DNA of 64,000 nt. It comes from Eucalyptus grandis. Lineage: Eukaryota; Streptophyta; Magnoliopsida; Myrtales; Myrtaceae. Shown here piece after piece: positions 37,001 through 48,245 of this stretch. Both the position numbers and the translations under genes were made by a program. The stretch lies in assembly GCF_016545825.1 (NCBI RefSeq), contig NC_052616.1, forward strand, positions 38,182,192 to 38,246,191, written 5' to 3'. The notes under the pieces were generated by a model. The model saw nothing but the letters and a program-made list of their open reading frames with translations, searched no databases and was not told where the DNA came from. Numbering within the stretch: the stretch's first letter is position 1; every line of letters starts with the position of its first letter.

Positions 37001-37067
37001 GCTTCAAGGAAAGTCATTTATTGATGTTATGAGGACGATTCAGGGTGAGGAAAATAATGGGAATTGA
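34061..37067 (+). CDS. SRG1-like 2-oxoglutarate/Fe(II)-dependent dioxygenase (gene 2)
   Basis: Same enzyme class as gene 1; oxidises an unidentified, probably specialised-metabolism, substrate with 2-oxoglutarate and O2. Exons: 34061-34321, 34422-34669, 36121-36445, 36798-37067, all introns GT-AG, total 1104 nt and 367 aa. ATG at 34061 is the first in-frame methionine. DIOX_N region: [16 protein letters not shown], then LINHGV at the start of exon 2. Catalytic domain: [12 protein letters not shown] with ligands H233 and D235, H290 in SIEHRA, R300-x-S302 for 2-oxoglutarate. All key residues are present. Exons 2 and 3 have exactly the lengths of gene 1 (248 and 325 nt) and the proteins look roughly two-thirds identical in exon 3, so these are old paralogues. 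A (TC)n run starts right at the exon 2 donor (34670). Intron 2 is 1451 bp. Confidence 0.95.
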
Positions 37068-37898
37068 ATTTGACCATAAACTATTATAGCTGAAATCCTT
37101 TCTTTATGTTGACTCTCTCCATGCAGCTCGAATAAGTCGATCATGTATTGACACAATCTGTAAAATCCATAAAAAAAACAGTGAAAATCTGCTACAAGTA
37201 TCAGTTCAATATTCTCAGATTTATACTATTTTTCTTACTATTGCAAAATGCACTTTGTCCATTGGCAATGAAGTAAGGCTGAACTTAACTATTCAGAACG
37301 AACCCATTGCACAAGTGGAGCGTAAAAGGTGGTTGCAACACGCTCTTAACGGGATTTGACTTTGCGAATGTGGAAGTCAGGGTCGCTTCCCACGAACCCT
37401 GGCAAAGCTCTAAAGTTCTCGCAAGCCGATATAAGTGCGACCTATAAAACAGTGCCTTAAAAGAGCTGACAAGTCTTGTGCAATATGGCCAATATCTGAA
37501 TCGGTAGTTTGAGCTTAAAGTTCGTCCTCTCAACTACTAAATTTTGTTTCGGAATGGTTCAAAGACATCCACCTCTAGTTAGTTTATTGCCGTTAGTATG
37601 GGAATCAGTTTCCTCTCCCGTTGGAATGGAGCCACACAAGTGGATAAGCATGGATTTAACTTTACACGGTGGTCTTCATGTGACCATTCGAACGAAGATC
37701 GATCTTCATTGGTCTGTCCCTTTAAATTTTATCAAAACCGAGAACATCAGCTACAGAAAATATATAGAACTCTCCGCTATGTCCCTGTTCTCTTTGTTCG
37801 TCACTTCCTCTGTCAATCATTAAACATCTACTCCATATTGACTATTAATTTCAAGACTTAGAATAATGCTCATATTTGGCCTAGCATGCAGACTATAA
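37068..37898. other. 3' flank of gene 2, nothing further recognised
   Basis: AT-rich downstream DNA. The open frames at 37509-37861 overlap each other and match nothing I know. The border with the Gypsy LTR is at 37899. Confidence 0.4.
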
Positions 37899-38436
37899 CG
37901 CCGAAGAAAGTGTAGATAAGTAAGAGGTAAGACAAGTGAGAACCAAATTGAATAGGTCGTTCACTACTAGTAGGAATCCACCTAAGAGATAAGAGCACAA
38001 CAAGAAATCCTTCTTGTTCTCAAGCCAAAGACTAGATGAATTATCACTCATAACAAGTCGACATTCTTATTCATCATAGTATGTTTATATAAAACGAACT
38101 TGGAACAACTCTCCAAGTATGAGTAATTACTAAGACTCTTTGGGAAGACAAAGGACTCATAAATATGGACTCTAGAAACTTTAAATGACAATTACTAAAT
38201 CTTGAAAATATAGAAAATAAATTTTGTTGGGGGAAGGTATCCAAGACTTGCTTGATTTGATGAATGTGGACACCCTTCTAAACACGTGGCTATTGAAGTA
38301 TCAGTATGGTTACTAAGTGTTGTTAATTGTGCACATGCAGCTACCAAAGTATTGGTCTAGTTACTGAAGTATCAGTAATTTTGTGATCGGTAACACTTTG
38401 ATAGAACCGATGTTGTTTTAGAATGCTTCGGCATCA
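37899..38436 (-). repeat. 3' LTR of the CRM-like element
   Basis: Aligned over its whole length with the 5' LTR at 45122-45490 plus 49931-50100. A TATATAAA box on the minus strand (38084-38091) is conserved in the other LTR (45307-45314). The terminal TG of the plus-strand left end is decayed to CG here. Confidence 0.88.
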
Positions 38437-39537
38437 TATGCTTTTGTTGCGTATAAACTCGTCCTCAAGTTTTCATTATCTTCGTCTTCATCTTCATGGT
38501 AGGGAGAAAGATCTGCAACATTAAACATTGCCAAAATAGCAGTCACTAGGGAGTTCAATCTTGTAGGCGTTGTCGCCAATTCTTTGCTGCACTTTGAAAG
38601 GACCATTGACTCTAGGCTTCAACTTCATTTCCAAGATGTAGCCACACCAAATCTCCTTCCTTAAAAGCAGCTCGCTTCTGATGCTTATTGGCTCTCTCTT
38701 GATACTTTGCTTATGCTTTATGATCCTTTCTCGTATTTGCTCATGAATCTTCTTTAGATAGTGAATATGATCCTCAGCATCTCCATTAAAATATTGAGAG
38801 ATGGAAAGTGGAGCTAAGTCCAAGGGAATAATAGGATTATTCCCATATGTAATCTCAAAAGGACTTTTTCCGATTGTTTGGCTTGAAGACCAGTTGTAAG
38901 CAAATTCAGCTTGAGCCAAAGTGGAGTCCCATTGATGCAAGTTACTTCTGATTAAGCTTCTTAAAAGTTTTCCCAAACTTTGATTAACTTCAGTTTGCCC
39001 ATCAGTTTGAGGAATGATGGGAAGAGCTAAATTGAAGAGTTGTGCCTAGCTTCTTCCAAAGTGTGTGCTAAAAATGACTGATAAATTTTAAATCTTGATC
39101 GAATGTCATTGTCTTTGAAATACCATGAAGTTTCATGATCTCCTGGAAATAAAGATTCATCACATGAGTAGCATCCAAGGTCTTGTTATGTGGCACAAAA
39201 TGTGCCATTTTGGAGAATCGATCAACGACCACCATAATCGAGTCTTACCCCTCTGTGTCCAAGGTCAACTGACCACAAAGTCTAGGTTCACATATTCCCC
39301 AAGGGTGGTTGGAACCGATAATGGAGTATACAAGCCAATGTTTTGAGTTTGGCTTTTGGTAATGTGACAAGTTCAACACTGCTCCACATGTTTCATATCA
39401 TCTTTCTCCATGCGAGGCCACTAAAAATTTTCTTTGACAAGAGAGAGTGTCTTGTCTTTTCCAAAATGTCTGATTAATCCTCCATCAGGCTTTATTGATA
39501 ATGGTTTCCCTCAGAGAACTTCTTGATATGCACAAAC
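38418..39537 (-). pseudogene. Integrase part of the CRM-like element, broken
   Basis: Minus-strand frames encode GLIRHFGKDK near 39470, a degraded zinc-finger and catalytic core across 39000-39450 with stops, then LLRSLIRSNLHQWDSTLAQA and FEITYGNNPIIPLDLAPL (38976-38800), and the C-terminal NVADLSPYHEDEDEDNENLR (about 38520-38460), which overlaps the LTR start. The left part of the frame is interrupted by the solo LTR at 39538. Confidence 0.85.
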
Positions 39538-42069
39538 GTGATATCCGGACTTCGCTGAGCCTCGAGTACATAACGGTCCATGACGTGTCAACAAGCTTGT
39601 CATTGGACTACGCTGTTGACACCATTCATGGTCACCGTTTTGCCACCACCATCCCCATACCAACCGTCACGTTTTGTCATGTCCCCGACACCACTTCATC
39701 ATCACATCTTCGCCGTACTAGGACAGCTCGGCTATCACCAAGTCCATCACCTCAGGTAAAATTTTCTTTATGAAATGCCACCAACGAGACCAATGTTTAC
39801 TCTCTCTAGTACGTCGCCAAGCTAACTCCTCACGCGAGTTGCTTAGACCGCTATGCATACGTACATTCGGTAGAGCCGAGAATTCCACTGCCCCCACGTC
39901 AACCGCTCACTTCTCAGCAAGATGAAGGTTGACTCAAGAGTGCAGCCACAGCTTGACACGAAAGGGAAGACTTCGCCCAGAAACTCAGCCACGTTGCTCC
40001 TTCTTCATTGACCAGCAAATGGGAGACTTGGACCAAGCTGAGGCCACGTTCTTGCATGAAAAAGCAAGGTGGCATGAACAACAGAAAGGATCCTCATGCT
40101 TGGACACGAATTAACGGAGCTGTCCATTCCTTCCGCTGCCACGCACGTTGAAGAAAAAGTCGACCCAGAAAGTCAACCGGCGGAGGAACTGAAGCACAGA
40201 AGAAAAAAGACCGTCCCTCACTTTTCCTTCCCTCACACTTCGTCGTCCATGAACGCCTGCAGCCGAGGAGCATCTTCTTGCTAACCTTCTCAGTTTTACT
40301 TTTACCCTGCTCACTGAAGTCAGCCGCGTGTACCTCGCCGCTGCACCACCCCGTTGCACCGCCGTCTTGCCTTCTTTCCCACCGCTAACCGGAGACCACA
40401 CAGCCGTGCCTCCGTTCAGCTCGCATCAGCTCGCTGCTCTGCCTCCAGCTTGCACCGTCTCACAGCTCGCACCGTCTCGCAGCTCGCACTAACCACTTGC
40501 ACCACCGGATTCAAGGCAAGTAGACTTTGACTAACCTATGCTATGTGAATCCCATTGTTGCTTGGTGAGACGTGTTCCATCGGAATTCTACGAATTACTA
40601 TTAGTTCCACGATACTCGCGTTTTTTGGTGAATTCGGAAGCCGTTTGGGATTGACCACGACTTCAAAAGGGGAGTTAAGTACGTACTTTTAGGGTCAGAT
40701 TTGGGGTTATGGACCCGCGAACTTAGTGACCTTGGTTTTGTAGAAATTTTTTATTTATATATGAACTGTTTTATACGGAGATTCTGGACTTATGAAACTT
40801 GAAATGATTTAAGTACATGCATGTGAGTTCCGAAGGTATTTCGGGTAGAACAATACAAAAATTTTGGGGGTGAAACCGTGAAATTGATGGTGATCGATTC
40901 GGTGTTTAAACTCTCGGTTTTACGAAATATTTATGTCGACGCAGGTTTGACATATCTTTAAGGTTTCGTTTGCACTTAGGGTTATATTATAATTCTGGAT
41001 TTTGGAATTGAGTTATTTTCCGTGCATGAACGACGTGAAAGATATTTTGGCATTAAGCTGTTGGATTGCTACCCCATGGTATTTAAGTGATGGATGCCGT
41101 CGGTCCACATTGACGACGATGCCCTGGCATCAGGATGCTCGGAGGGGTGTGATACTGTGCCCTTCGGATGCCTGGGAAATGTGATAAAGGCCGGAGGTCC
41201 TCGCAATGCCAAGTAGGGTGCAAGATGCCTGGAGGATGGTGTACAGTTTTCTTTGGAAGATGGTGGTAGTGAATCTAGATGAATTGAAATTCCAAATTTC
41301 TATTATTTTCCGATATATTGTTTTTATGAGATTCTTTTAGAACTGATGAATGTTTTTATTTCAGTTTGTGTATTTATTTATGGATTGTGTTGAATCAGGT
41401 GGCAATAGGTTCACGTAGTATAGTTTAGTGGACTCTTATTTGTTGAGTGGTTGTACTCACCCCTTGTGGGATTATTACATTTCATACACGTAGTGATGTC
41501 ACTCCAACCTGCGTCTTCCACCATGCTCTATGGCATCCCCACCGACCTCATGTGGGATCAAGTGGAGCACGTGGACCCCGACTTCCCGGACGTCATGTTC
41601 ATCCGGATTATTCATGATTACGATGATCCTGACGGTGGATGCTGGCCTCTCGATAGGCCCTATGTTAATGGGGTTCATAGTACTATACGCCCGGGTCATT
41701 GGGCATACTATGGGGTCGCTTCCACTCCCGGATGATGACGGCAACGGTTCTAGTGGGGTCAAGTAGTCAGAGGACCTAAGGAAGATAGGTTGCATTTTTG
41801 GATAAGACCATGATGTGATATGAAGATGATTGTGTGAATAGACTGTAGGATGGTTGGGACAGAATTTTGGGTTAGCCAGAAAAAGGAACTTTTTGGGCCT
41901 TAATGTACCGACCTAAGTCATCTGAAAATATAAATAAATAAAAGTGTTTGGTTCTATATTTTCATGTGCATCAAGTTATATTGGAGTCATCGATACACAC
42001 TTCCACTTGAAAATAATAGTAATGACAGAGAATGCCATGGTGACTCTTAACGGGTCGAGGGTCGTCATA
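39538..42069 (+). mobile_element. Diverged long solo LTR inserted in the CRM-like pol gene
   Basis: The 2532-bp insert lies between the RNase H and integrase parts. The host sequence ACAAAC is present on both sides (39532-39537, 42070-42075), a 6-bp match that includes the target duplication. The left end (GTGATATCCGGACTTCG) and right end (GGGTCGAGGGTCGTCATA) are decayed versions of the long-LTR ends (TGTGACATCC..., ...TGACA). It carries copy E of the LTR ORF near its 3' end, like the other long LTRs. No internal sequence. Confidence 0.75.
41493..41766 (+). pseudogene. LTR-embedded ORF, copy E (most diverged)
   Basis: The open frame holds MLYGIPTDLMWDQVEHVDPD, VMFIRIIHDYDDPDGG and a GHWAYYGV-like end. 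The opening resembles GIPKEITKIGFHF of copy D and it is at the same place in the LTR, after the conserved inverted repeat near 41437-41457. The match to the other copies is weak beyond that. A second frame continues to DDDGNGSSGVK at 41766. No known domain. Confidence 0.35.
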
Positions 42070-45000
42070 ACAAACAATTATTCTTGAAAAGAAACTCATC
42101 TTGCAACAAGAATTGCTGAATTGGACCCTTTGAGCAATCATTCCAAATTTATCCAAAGTCTAGATCATCTTCAAAGAATTTCTTGATCATGTTGAAGCCT
42201 AAGACCCTCACTTGCATTGTGGATAACAAGGAATGCTTTCGACTTATTGCATCCGTCACTCGATTAAGAGTTCTAACTTTATGTTTGATAATAAAAATTA
42301 AAGTTTGAAGAAACTCTACCCACTCGGCATGCCAATTGTTGAGCTTTTGTTGAGTATTTACATACTTCAAGGCTTCATGGTTCAAATAGAGAATAAACTC
42401 CTTGAACAATAGATAATGTTGCCAATGATCTAAAGCTCTAACAATAGCATAAAATTCTTTATCATAAGTAGAGTAATTCTTGCGCAAATTATTCAACTTC
42501 TCACCAAAGAATGCAATGGTGATAGGAGAAATAATGGTACTGAAATGCTTGATAAAGCGGCGATAAAAAAAGATGCCAAATCATGGAAACTAGGAATATC
42601 ATGAATATATGTTGGAAAGAGCCAACTTATGATCTTCTCCACCTTGCTAGAATCTATCTTGATGCCTTCCTTAGAAACAATATAGCCTAGGAAGACAAGG
42701 CTATCAGTAATGAACTAACGCTTCTTTAAGTTGGTATATAACTTTTGCTCTTGTAGAACCTTGAAAACTTAGAAAAGATGCTCCAAGTATTGCTCATGAG
42801 TAGAGCTATAAATAAGAATGTCATTAAAATAAACAACAACAAAGCTGCCAATAAATGGTTTAAAAATATAATTCATAAGGCGCATAAAGGTACTAAGAGC
42901 ATTAAAAAGGCCGAAAGACATGACCATCCATTCATAGAGGCCATCTCTTATTTTGAAAGTGGTTTTCCATTCATCTTTTTCTCTCATTCGAATTTGATGA
43001 TATCCACTTTGAAGATCAATCTTAGAAAATATAACAGTGCCATGGAGTTGGTTGAGAAGATCATCGAGTCAAGGAATAGGAAAATGGTACTTAATGGTTA
43101 TCTTGTTTACTGCTCGACTATCGATGTGCATACGCCATGATCCATCCTTCTTCAGCACAAGAAGAGTGGGGATATCACATGAACTCATACTTTCCCTCAC
43201 CATTCCTTTAGCCATGAGTTTATCTACTTGTTGTTGAAGATTTTCATGCTCTTTAGGGCTCATTTGGTAGGCTGCCTTGTTTGGAATGGCAGCTCTTGAA
43301 ATAAAATCAATACAATGCTGAATTTCTATTATGAGTGAAAGACCGGGCGGAGTCTATTTCGGAACAATATCCTTAAATTATTGAAGAATAGGTTTTACTT
43401 GAGAAGGGACATCATGGTGTTCTTCGTTCTTTTCTAATACCACAAAAGCATATGTCTCTGATGATTCATCTAAAGCTTTATAAACTTTGGATTTGGAGTG
43501 TAAAGTATTTTCCTCCCCCATTAGATGGTTTAGTAGTGCTCTCCATTTTGGAAGGACCCAAGGTGATTTTGACTCCATCTTTCTTGAAAGCGTAAGTATT
43601 CTTGAACTCATCATGCTTAGTTTTTCTATCAAATTGCCATGGCCTCCTAAGAAGCAAATGACAGGCATCCATGGGAACAACATCACACCACAATTTATCT
43701 TTATATGATTTTTCGATGGAAAGTTGAACAAGACATCGCTTATCAACCCTTATCTCGTTCCCTTTGCGAAGCCAAGATAGTTTATAAGATTGTGAGTGCT
43801 TTTCCATCTTAAGGCACAACTTGTCCACCATTATTGTAGCCACCATGTTCTCGCAACTTCCTCTGTTGATGATAACATCACACACCTTTTCATGAGAAGT
43901 GCATCTAGTATGAAAAGTATTATTGCAAAGCCACGTAACATCCTCACTACGAGTAACATTCAAGCCCGACAAAGAATTAGAGACTCTCCTTGGTCTACGT
44001 AGATAAGTCCATCTTTCTCTTGGATGTTCTGTTAGTACCAAGGGAATCTTCATGTTGCTCTTCCTCAAGTTCCTCTTCTACTAGAGAGATGATCTTGCAG
44101 TTTGGACATTTGAATGCAATATGTCCAAACCCTTGACATTTGAAATACCGGATAGAGCTATGGCACTTGGAACTTGACTCTCCATTGTTCTTAGGAGTAG
44201 ACTGTGAAGCGGTCACCCTAATCTTAGAAGTAGATGACCTCTCGTCCTTCGAAAAGTCTTCTTTTCTTTTTATACCGAGAGGTACGACCAGGAGCCTCTT
44301 TAAGTTGCCGATCCACCTTAAGTGCAAGTTGACAAACATCATTGTAAGTCCAATAAGGTTGAAGTTGGAAAACATTATCGATTTTAGATTGAAGTCCACC
44401 AAGGTAACAAGCAATAGTTTGCTCCTCTCCTTCGGAAACATCACAAAAGCCTCATGAGATGATCAAATTCCGTGGTATATTCTTCCATGGATAGCTCCTT
44501 TAGTTTGAAGTTGTGGAATTGAAGAAATTTATGTTGACGGTAGTTTGGTGGTAAAAACTTATTCTTCAATTCTTTCCTCATCTTCTCCCATGTTACGATA
44601 TAGCTTCTTCTTTCACAAGCTCTTTGTTTCTTCAAGTGCTCCCACCAAATAGAAGTGTGCTTTTTGAGTTTGATAGCAACTAGCTTCACCTTTTGATCAT
44701 TCGAGATGTCTTTGTAGTTAAAGACTCTTTCCACAGCATGTAGCCAATCCATAAATTCTTTCGGTTGCACCTTCCCCTCGAATTCGGGAAAATCAACCTT
44801 TACAAAGGAATCTTGCTTAATTCCATGGAACCTTTGATATCGACATTGAGGAAGTTCTTCCTCACTCGAAGCATGACTTTGAGCACCGGCAAAAGGGTCA
44901 ATGTCCTCTTCATCAAGGGGAACATCTTTTGAATCATGACGCAAATAATGATGTTCCAGAAAGTTGAAGCGTTGCAAACGCTCCTGTAATTGCTACACTT

Positions 45001-45094
45001 GTCTCCTTAAATCATCCACCTCCACATCTTGTAGGTCTCTTTCCCGAGCCATAGAAGACTCAACATTTGGTTCACGTTGATGACGACCAACCAT
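42070..45094 (-). pseudogene. gag, protease, RT and RNase H of the CRM-like element, decayed
   Basis: Gag starts near 45094 (MVGRHQREP), has an in-frame stop at 44993-44995 and runs to about 44440 (EGKVQPKEFMDWLHAVERVF). The zinc knuckle follows a frameshift and has lost its first cysteine (YFKCQGFGHIAFKC, near 44130). The protease has NRG (43859-43867) where an active enzyme has D-S/T-G. RT retains KKDGSWRMHIDSRAVNKI (43140s) and [13 protein letters not shown], but its YxDD box reads FND (42820-42828), losing the first catalytic aspartate. RNase H (42149-42496) keeps YSTYDKEFYAIVRALDHW. Several frames are involved. Confidence 0.88.
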
Positions 45095-45099
45095 TGAAC

Positions 45100-45115
45100 C
45101 AAAGCGCCGATACCA
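45100..45115 (-). other. Probable primer-binding site of the CRM-like element
   Basis: On the minus strand TGGTATCGGCGCTTTG lies six bases inside the 5' LTR. The first seven bases match the initiator methionine tRNA site (TGGTATC); the rest differs, so the primer tRNA is uncertain. Confidence 0.5.
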
Positions 45116-45775
45116 AATTGATGCTGGAGAAAGTGTAGAGAAGTAGGAGGTAACACAAATAAGAACTAAATTGGATAGGTCGCTCATCACTCATAGGAAT
45201 CCACCTAAGAGATAAGAGCACAAAGAGAAATCCTTCTTGCTCTCAAGCCAAAGGTTAAATGAATTATCACTCAAAATAAGTCTACCTTCTTATTAATCAT
45301 AGCATGTTTATATAAAACGGACTTGAAACAACCCACCAAGTATGAGTAATTACTAAGACTCTTTGGAAAGACAAAAGACTCATAAATTTGGACTCTAAAA
45401 ACTTTAAATGACAATTACTAAACCTTGAAAGTATAAGAAATAAATGCTATTGGGTGTAGGTATCTAAGACTTGCTTGATTCAATGAATGTTGTCATACCC
45501 TAAACCCCGAGTACGCGCACATCCCTCAGCGGTCAATTAAAAATGCAACGTCCTGTGACGCGTTGCCGACCCATTCTTTTTATCTTTCAATTAAGCACAT
45601 GCAAAAGCGAATTAAATAAACACCTGACCAACAAGTAAAGAAACATAGGGATAGTAAAAACATGCCAGTGATTTTCATAAACTACACTTTATACATATAC
45701 CAAGTTGACCTTACGAGTTAATATTTGCAAGTCTACCTCAAAAAGGGACTCCTAGGCAACCTACACCCCGGACCC

Positions 45776-46090
45776 CTCCAACTCGAGCTCTGGGTCCTCC
45801 ATGACACCGTCCGGGATATCGATGTCCATGAGGTGACCTACTTCCTCATCCTTCGTCCCGACGAGTAGTCCATCAAAACCCTGCAAGGGACCCTCCTGAG
45901 CACCGTTGCGCTCGTTAATGAACTACGCCTTTAAGCGATGAGACACCACATTAAAGAAGCCCTCATCGACCCAAATCGTAGTCACCACTAACTCGCGGGT
46001 TCGGGTGGTCTCGAGGATAGGGAAGAAGGTAGACTTTGATTCCATGTCCCACGGAACCTCAAACCGGATTGGATGGATCTCCATACTACT
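45776..46090 (-). pseudogene. LTR-embedded ORF, copy A
   Basis: On the minus strand the frame begins MEIHPIRFEVPWDMES and includes RELVVTTIWVDEGFFNVV, then one stop (in place of Trp in other copies), then FINERNGAQEGPLQGFDG and MDIDIPDGVMEDPELE. It aligns with copy B (57717-58060) over about 100 residues with only the stop as a break, and with copy C over the first part. It lies about 280 bp from the 3' end of the LTR. No known family is recognised. Confidence 0.6.
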
Positions 46091-47299
46091 TGAAAAAGGT
46101 TAATCATGACGGGGTGAGATAAAATCTCAGCTAGTCAATAGCCTAAACCTCGATTAGGACACAAATTCACCTTGAAGGCAGCCTAAGCACACACCATACA
46201 AAACTCACCTCTTCTTGGCACGTCCCTGCATATTAGAGCGTCACATATGCCATTATTAATACAAGCATAATTAATAACTGGGACACATAATTCTCACCCT
46301 TCAAACATTCACATGGATCCCGATTATAAGGTAAAACCACTATGACACGTCCCATACCATGCCTAGCAATTTTGCCCCATAATCAGGCTCAAAGTATCAC
46401 AACCATTCAGGCGTGTTTCGATTATTACGACCCATTAGCCATGGCCAATTCAAAAGTCAGTGGTCATTCGGTGTAACTTGGCATCGTCCCGCCTTGTCGA
46501 GCACGGTAACATCTAGCACACCCCACCTAGATGGCATTCCGTAAATGAGCATCAGCCTGGCCTCCATTGTGACTTGGCATTCTGTTGACATGAGGGCATT
46601 CGAACTTAATCAAGCATTTCCTTTCCAACTCTTGTGGGTGACGGGTTCCAATAAGTGCCCACACGAGCACATACTTGGCCAACAATACCATGCATTGATT
46701 TCAAACGCGTCGTTTTCAAATAATGAACTTGGTCAATTTTTCTTCTTATTAAAAATCCTGGTAAAATAATCATGCATGGTCATGTATTCTCAATTGAACC
46801 ATCAAACATAGTACTCATGGGTTCCATGCCGGTTAGGATAAGTCCCAATTTAAAACTCCATGTATGATGTTATGATTGTATTGTATGATGCGGTTTTATA
46901 TAGTATTTTTCTTCTTATTAAAAATCCTGTGTCCAAAACCAAAATGGTCATGTATTCTCATGTTTATTGCATTTTTCCATTTAAAAGCCCATTGGTGTAA
47001 AATTTTTCCATTTAAAGCCCATAAAAGTTTTATACTAAAAATTAATAACTACCATCAAGCAATCAATTGCATATAATAGCACATATAAGCCATCAAAATC
47101 ACGCAAAATTCCATCCACAAAAATGAGCGTAAAATTCTACGAAACGGCTAATCCGTCACTAATTACGCTAATTACAATTAATTAAATAAATCATGATTAA
47201 TTAAGTAAATTGCGATTAATTAAGGTAATCCAACTTAATTAACCTAACCATGATTAACTAACCTAACCATGGTTAACTAACCTAATCAAGGTAAACTAA

Positions 47300-48245
47300 G
47301 GGCGCGCATGTTTTTATTTATGTTATTTTTTTTGTTCCGGAAACAGAAAAAAGTGTTTATGTTCGGGGAATAATTTTTGAATAAAAAGACGTGTTTGGTA
47401 AACTTGTTCCGGCAATAAAAAATGAACAGAAACACGTTTGGTAAATTTTATTCATTTTTGTTTCTTTTAATTTTTTAATATTTTTATTTTATTTTTCATT
47501 TTTTCCTTTCTTTTTTTTTTTTTCGGCCGGTCGCGGCCTCCGGCGACCGGCCGACAGGGCCGTGAGCCTCGCCGAGACGGGGCCAGCAGCCTCGCCCAGC
47601 CACGGCGAGGCTCCCCGGCCCCCGGCGAGGCCGAGCCTCGGGCGTGGTTAGGTGAGGCTCGGCCTCGCCTAGATCCGGTGAGGCCGAGCCTCGCCATGGC
47701 TGGGGCGAGCTCGGGCTCGCCCAACCTCGCCGGGGCCTCGCCTAACCACGCCGAGGCTCGGCCTCGCCATGGCTGGGCGAGCTCGGGCTCGCCCAACCTC
47801 GGGGGGCCGGCGACGCTCAGCCTCGCCAGATTTGGGTGAGCTCGAGCTCGCGTAGCCAAGGCGAGGCTCGGCCTCGCCGGCGCGGGCGAGGCTTGACCTC
47901 GCCGGGGCCGGCAAGGCTCGGCGAGGTCGCCGACCCTCGATGGCATCGCCGGCCCTCGATGGCCGGTCGCCGGCCATGGCCGAGGCCGGCGATCGGCGAA
48001 AGAAAAAGAAGAAAAAAGAAGAAGAAAAGAAGAAGAGAAGAAGAAGAGAGAGAAGAAGAAACGTTTCTTCAAAATTGTTTCGGAACAAGAAGTAAGTTTT
48101 TTTTGTTTCTTTTTTTTGTTCTTTTGTGTTCGGGAACAAAAGAACAAAAAAAGAACAGAAACGCAATTCTTTTTTTGTTCCGGGAACAAAAAAACAAAAA
48201 AAAGTGTTCTAGAAACACTTTTTAGGAATAAAAACATGTAGGCCC
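47300..48245. mobile_element. Harbinger-like MITE with GC-rich core
   Basis: Ends GGGCGCGCATGTTTTTATT and (reverse complement of the right end) GGGCCTACATGTTTTTATT are inverted repeats, flanked by TAA on both sides (47297-47299, 48246-48248), as expected for PIF/Harbinger. The arms repeat TTGTTCCGGGAACAAAA words. The core (47520-48000) is extremely GC-rich with alternating GGCGAGG and CCTCGCC words, framed by T-rich and GAAGAAG-rich tracts. The long frames across the core on both strands are compositional. Confidence 0.8.

Noticed and set aside
37509..37861. Overlapping frames after gene 2, possible extra exon
   Set aside because: Gene 2 is complete with a normal C-terminus and stop at 37067; these frames show no dioxygenase sequence.
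47467..48237. Long open frames (up to 256 codons) on both strands across the GC-rich block
   Set aside because: They lie inside a Harbinger-like MITE, overlap each other in several frames and consist of Arg/Pro/Ala-rich repeats set by base composition. No domain.
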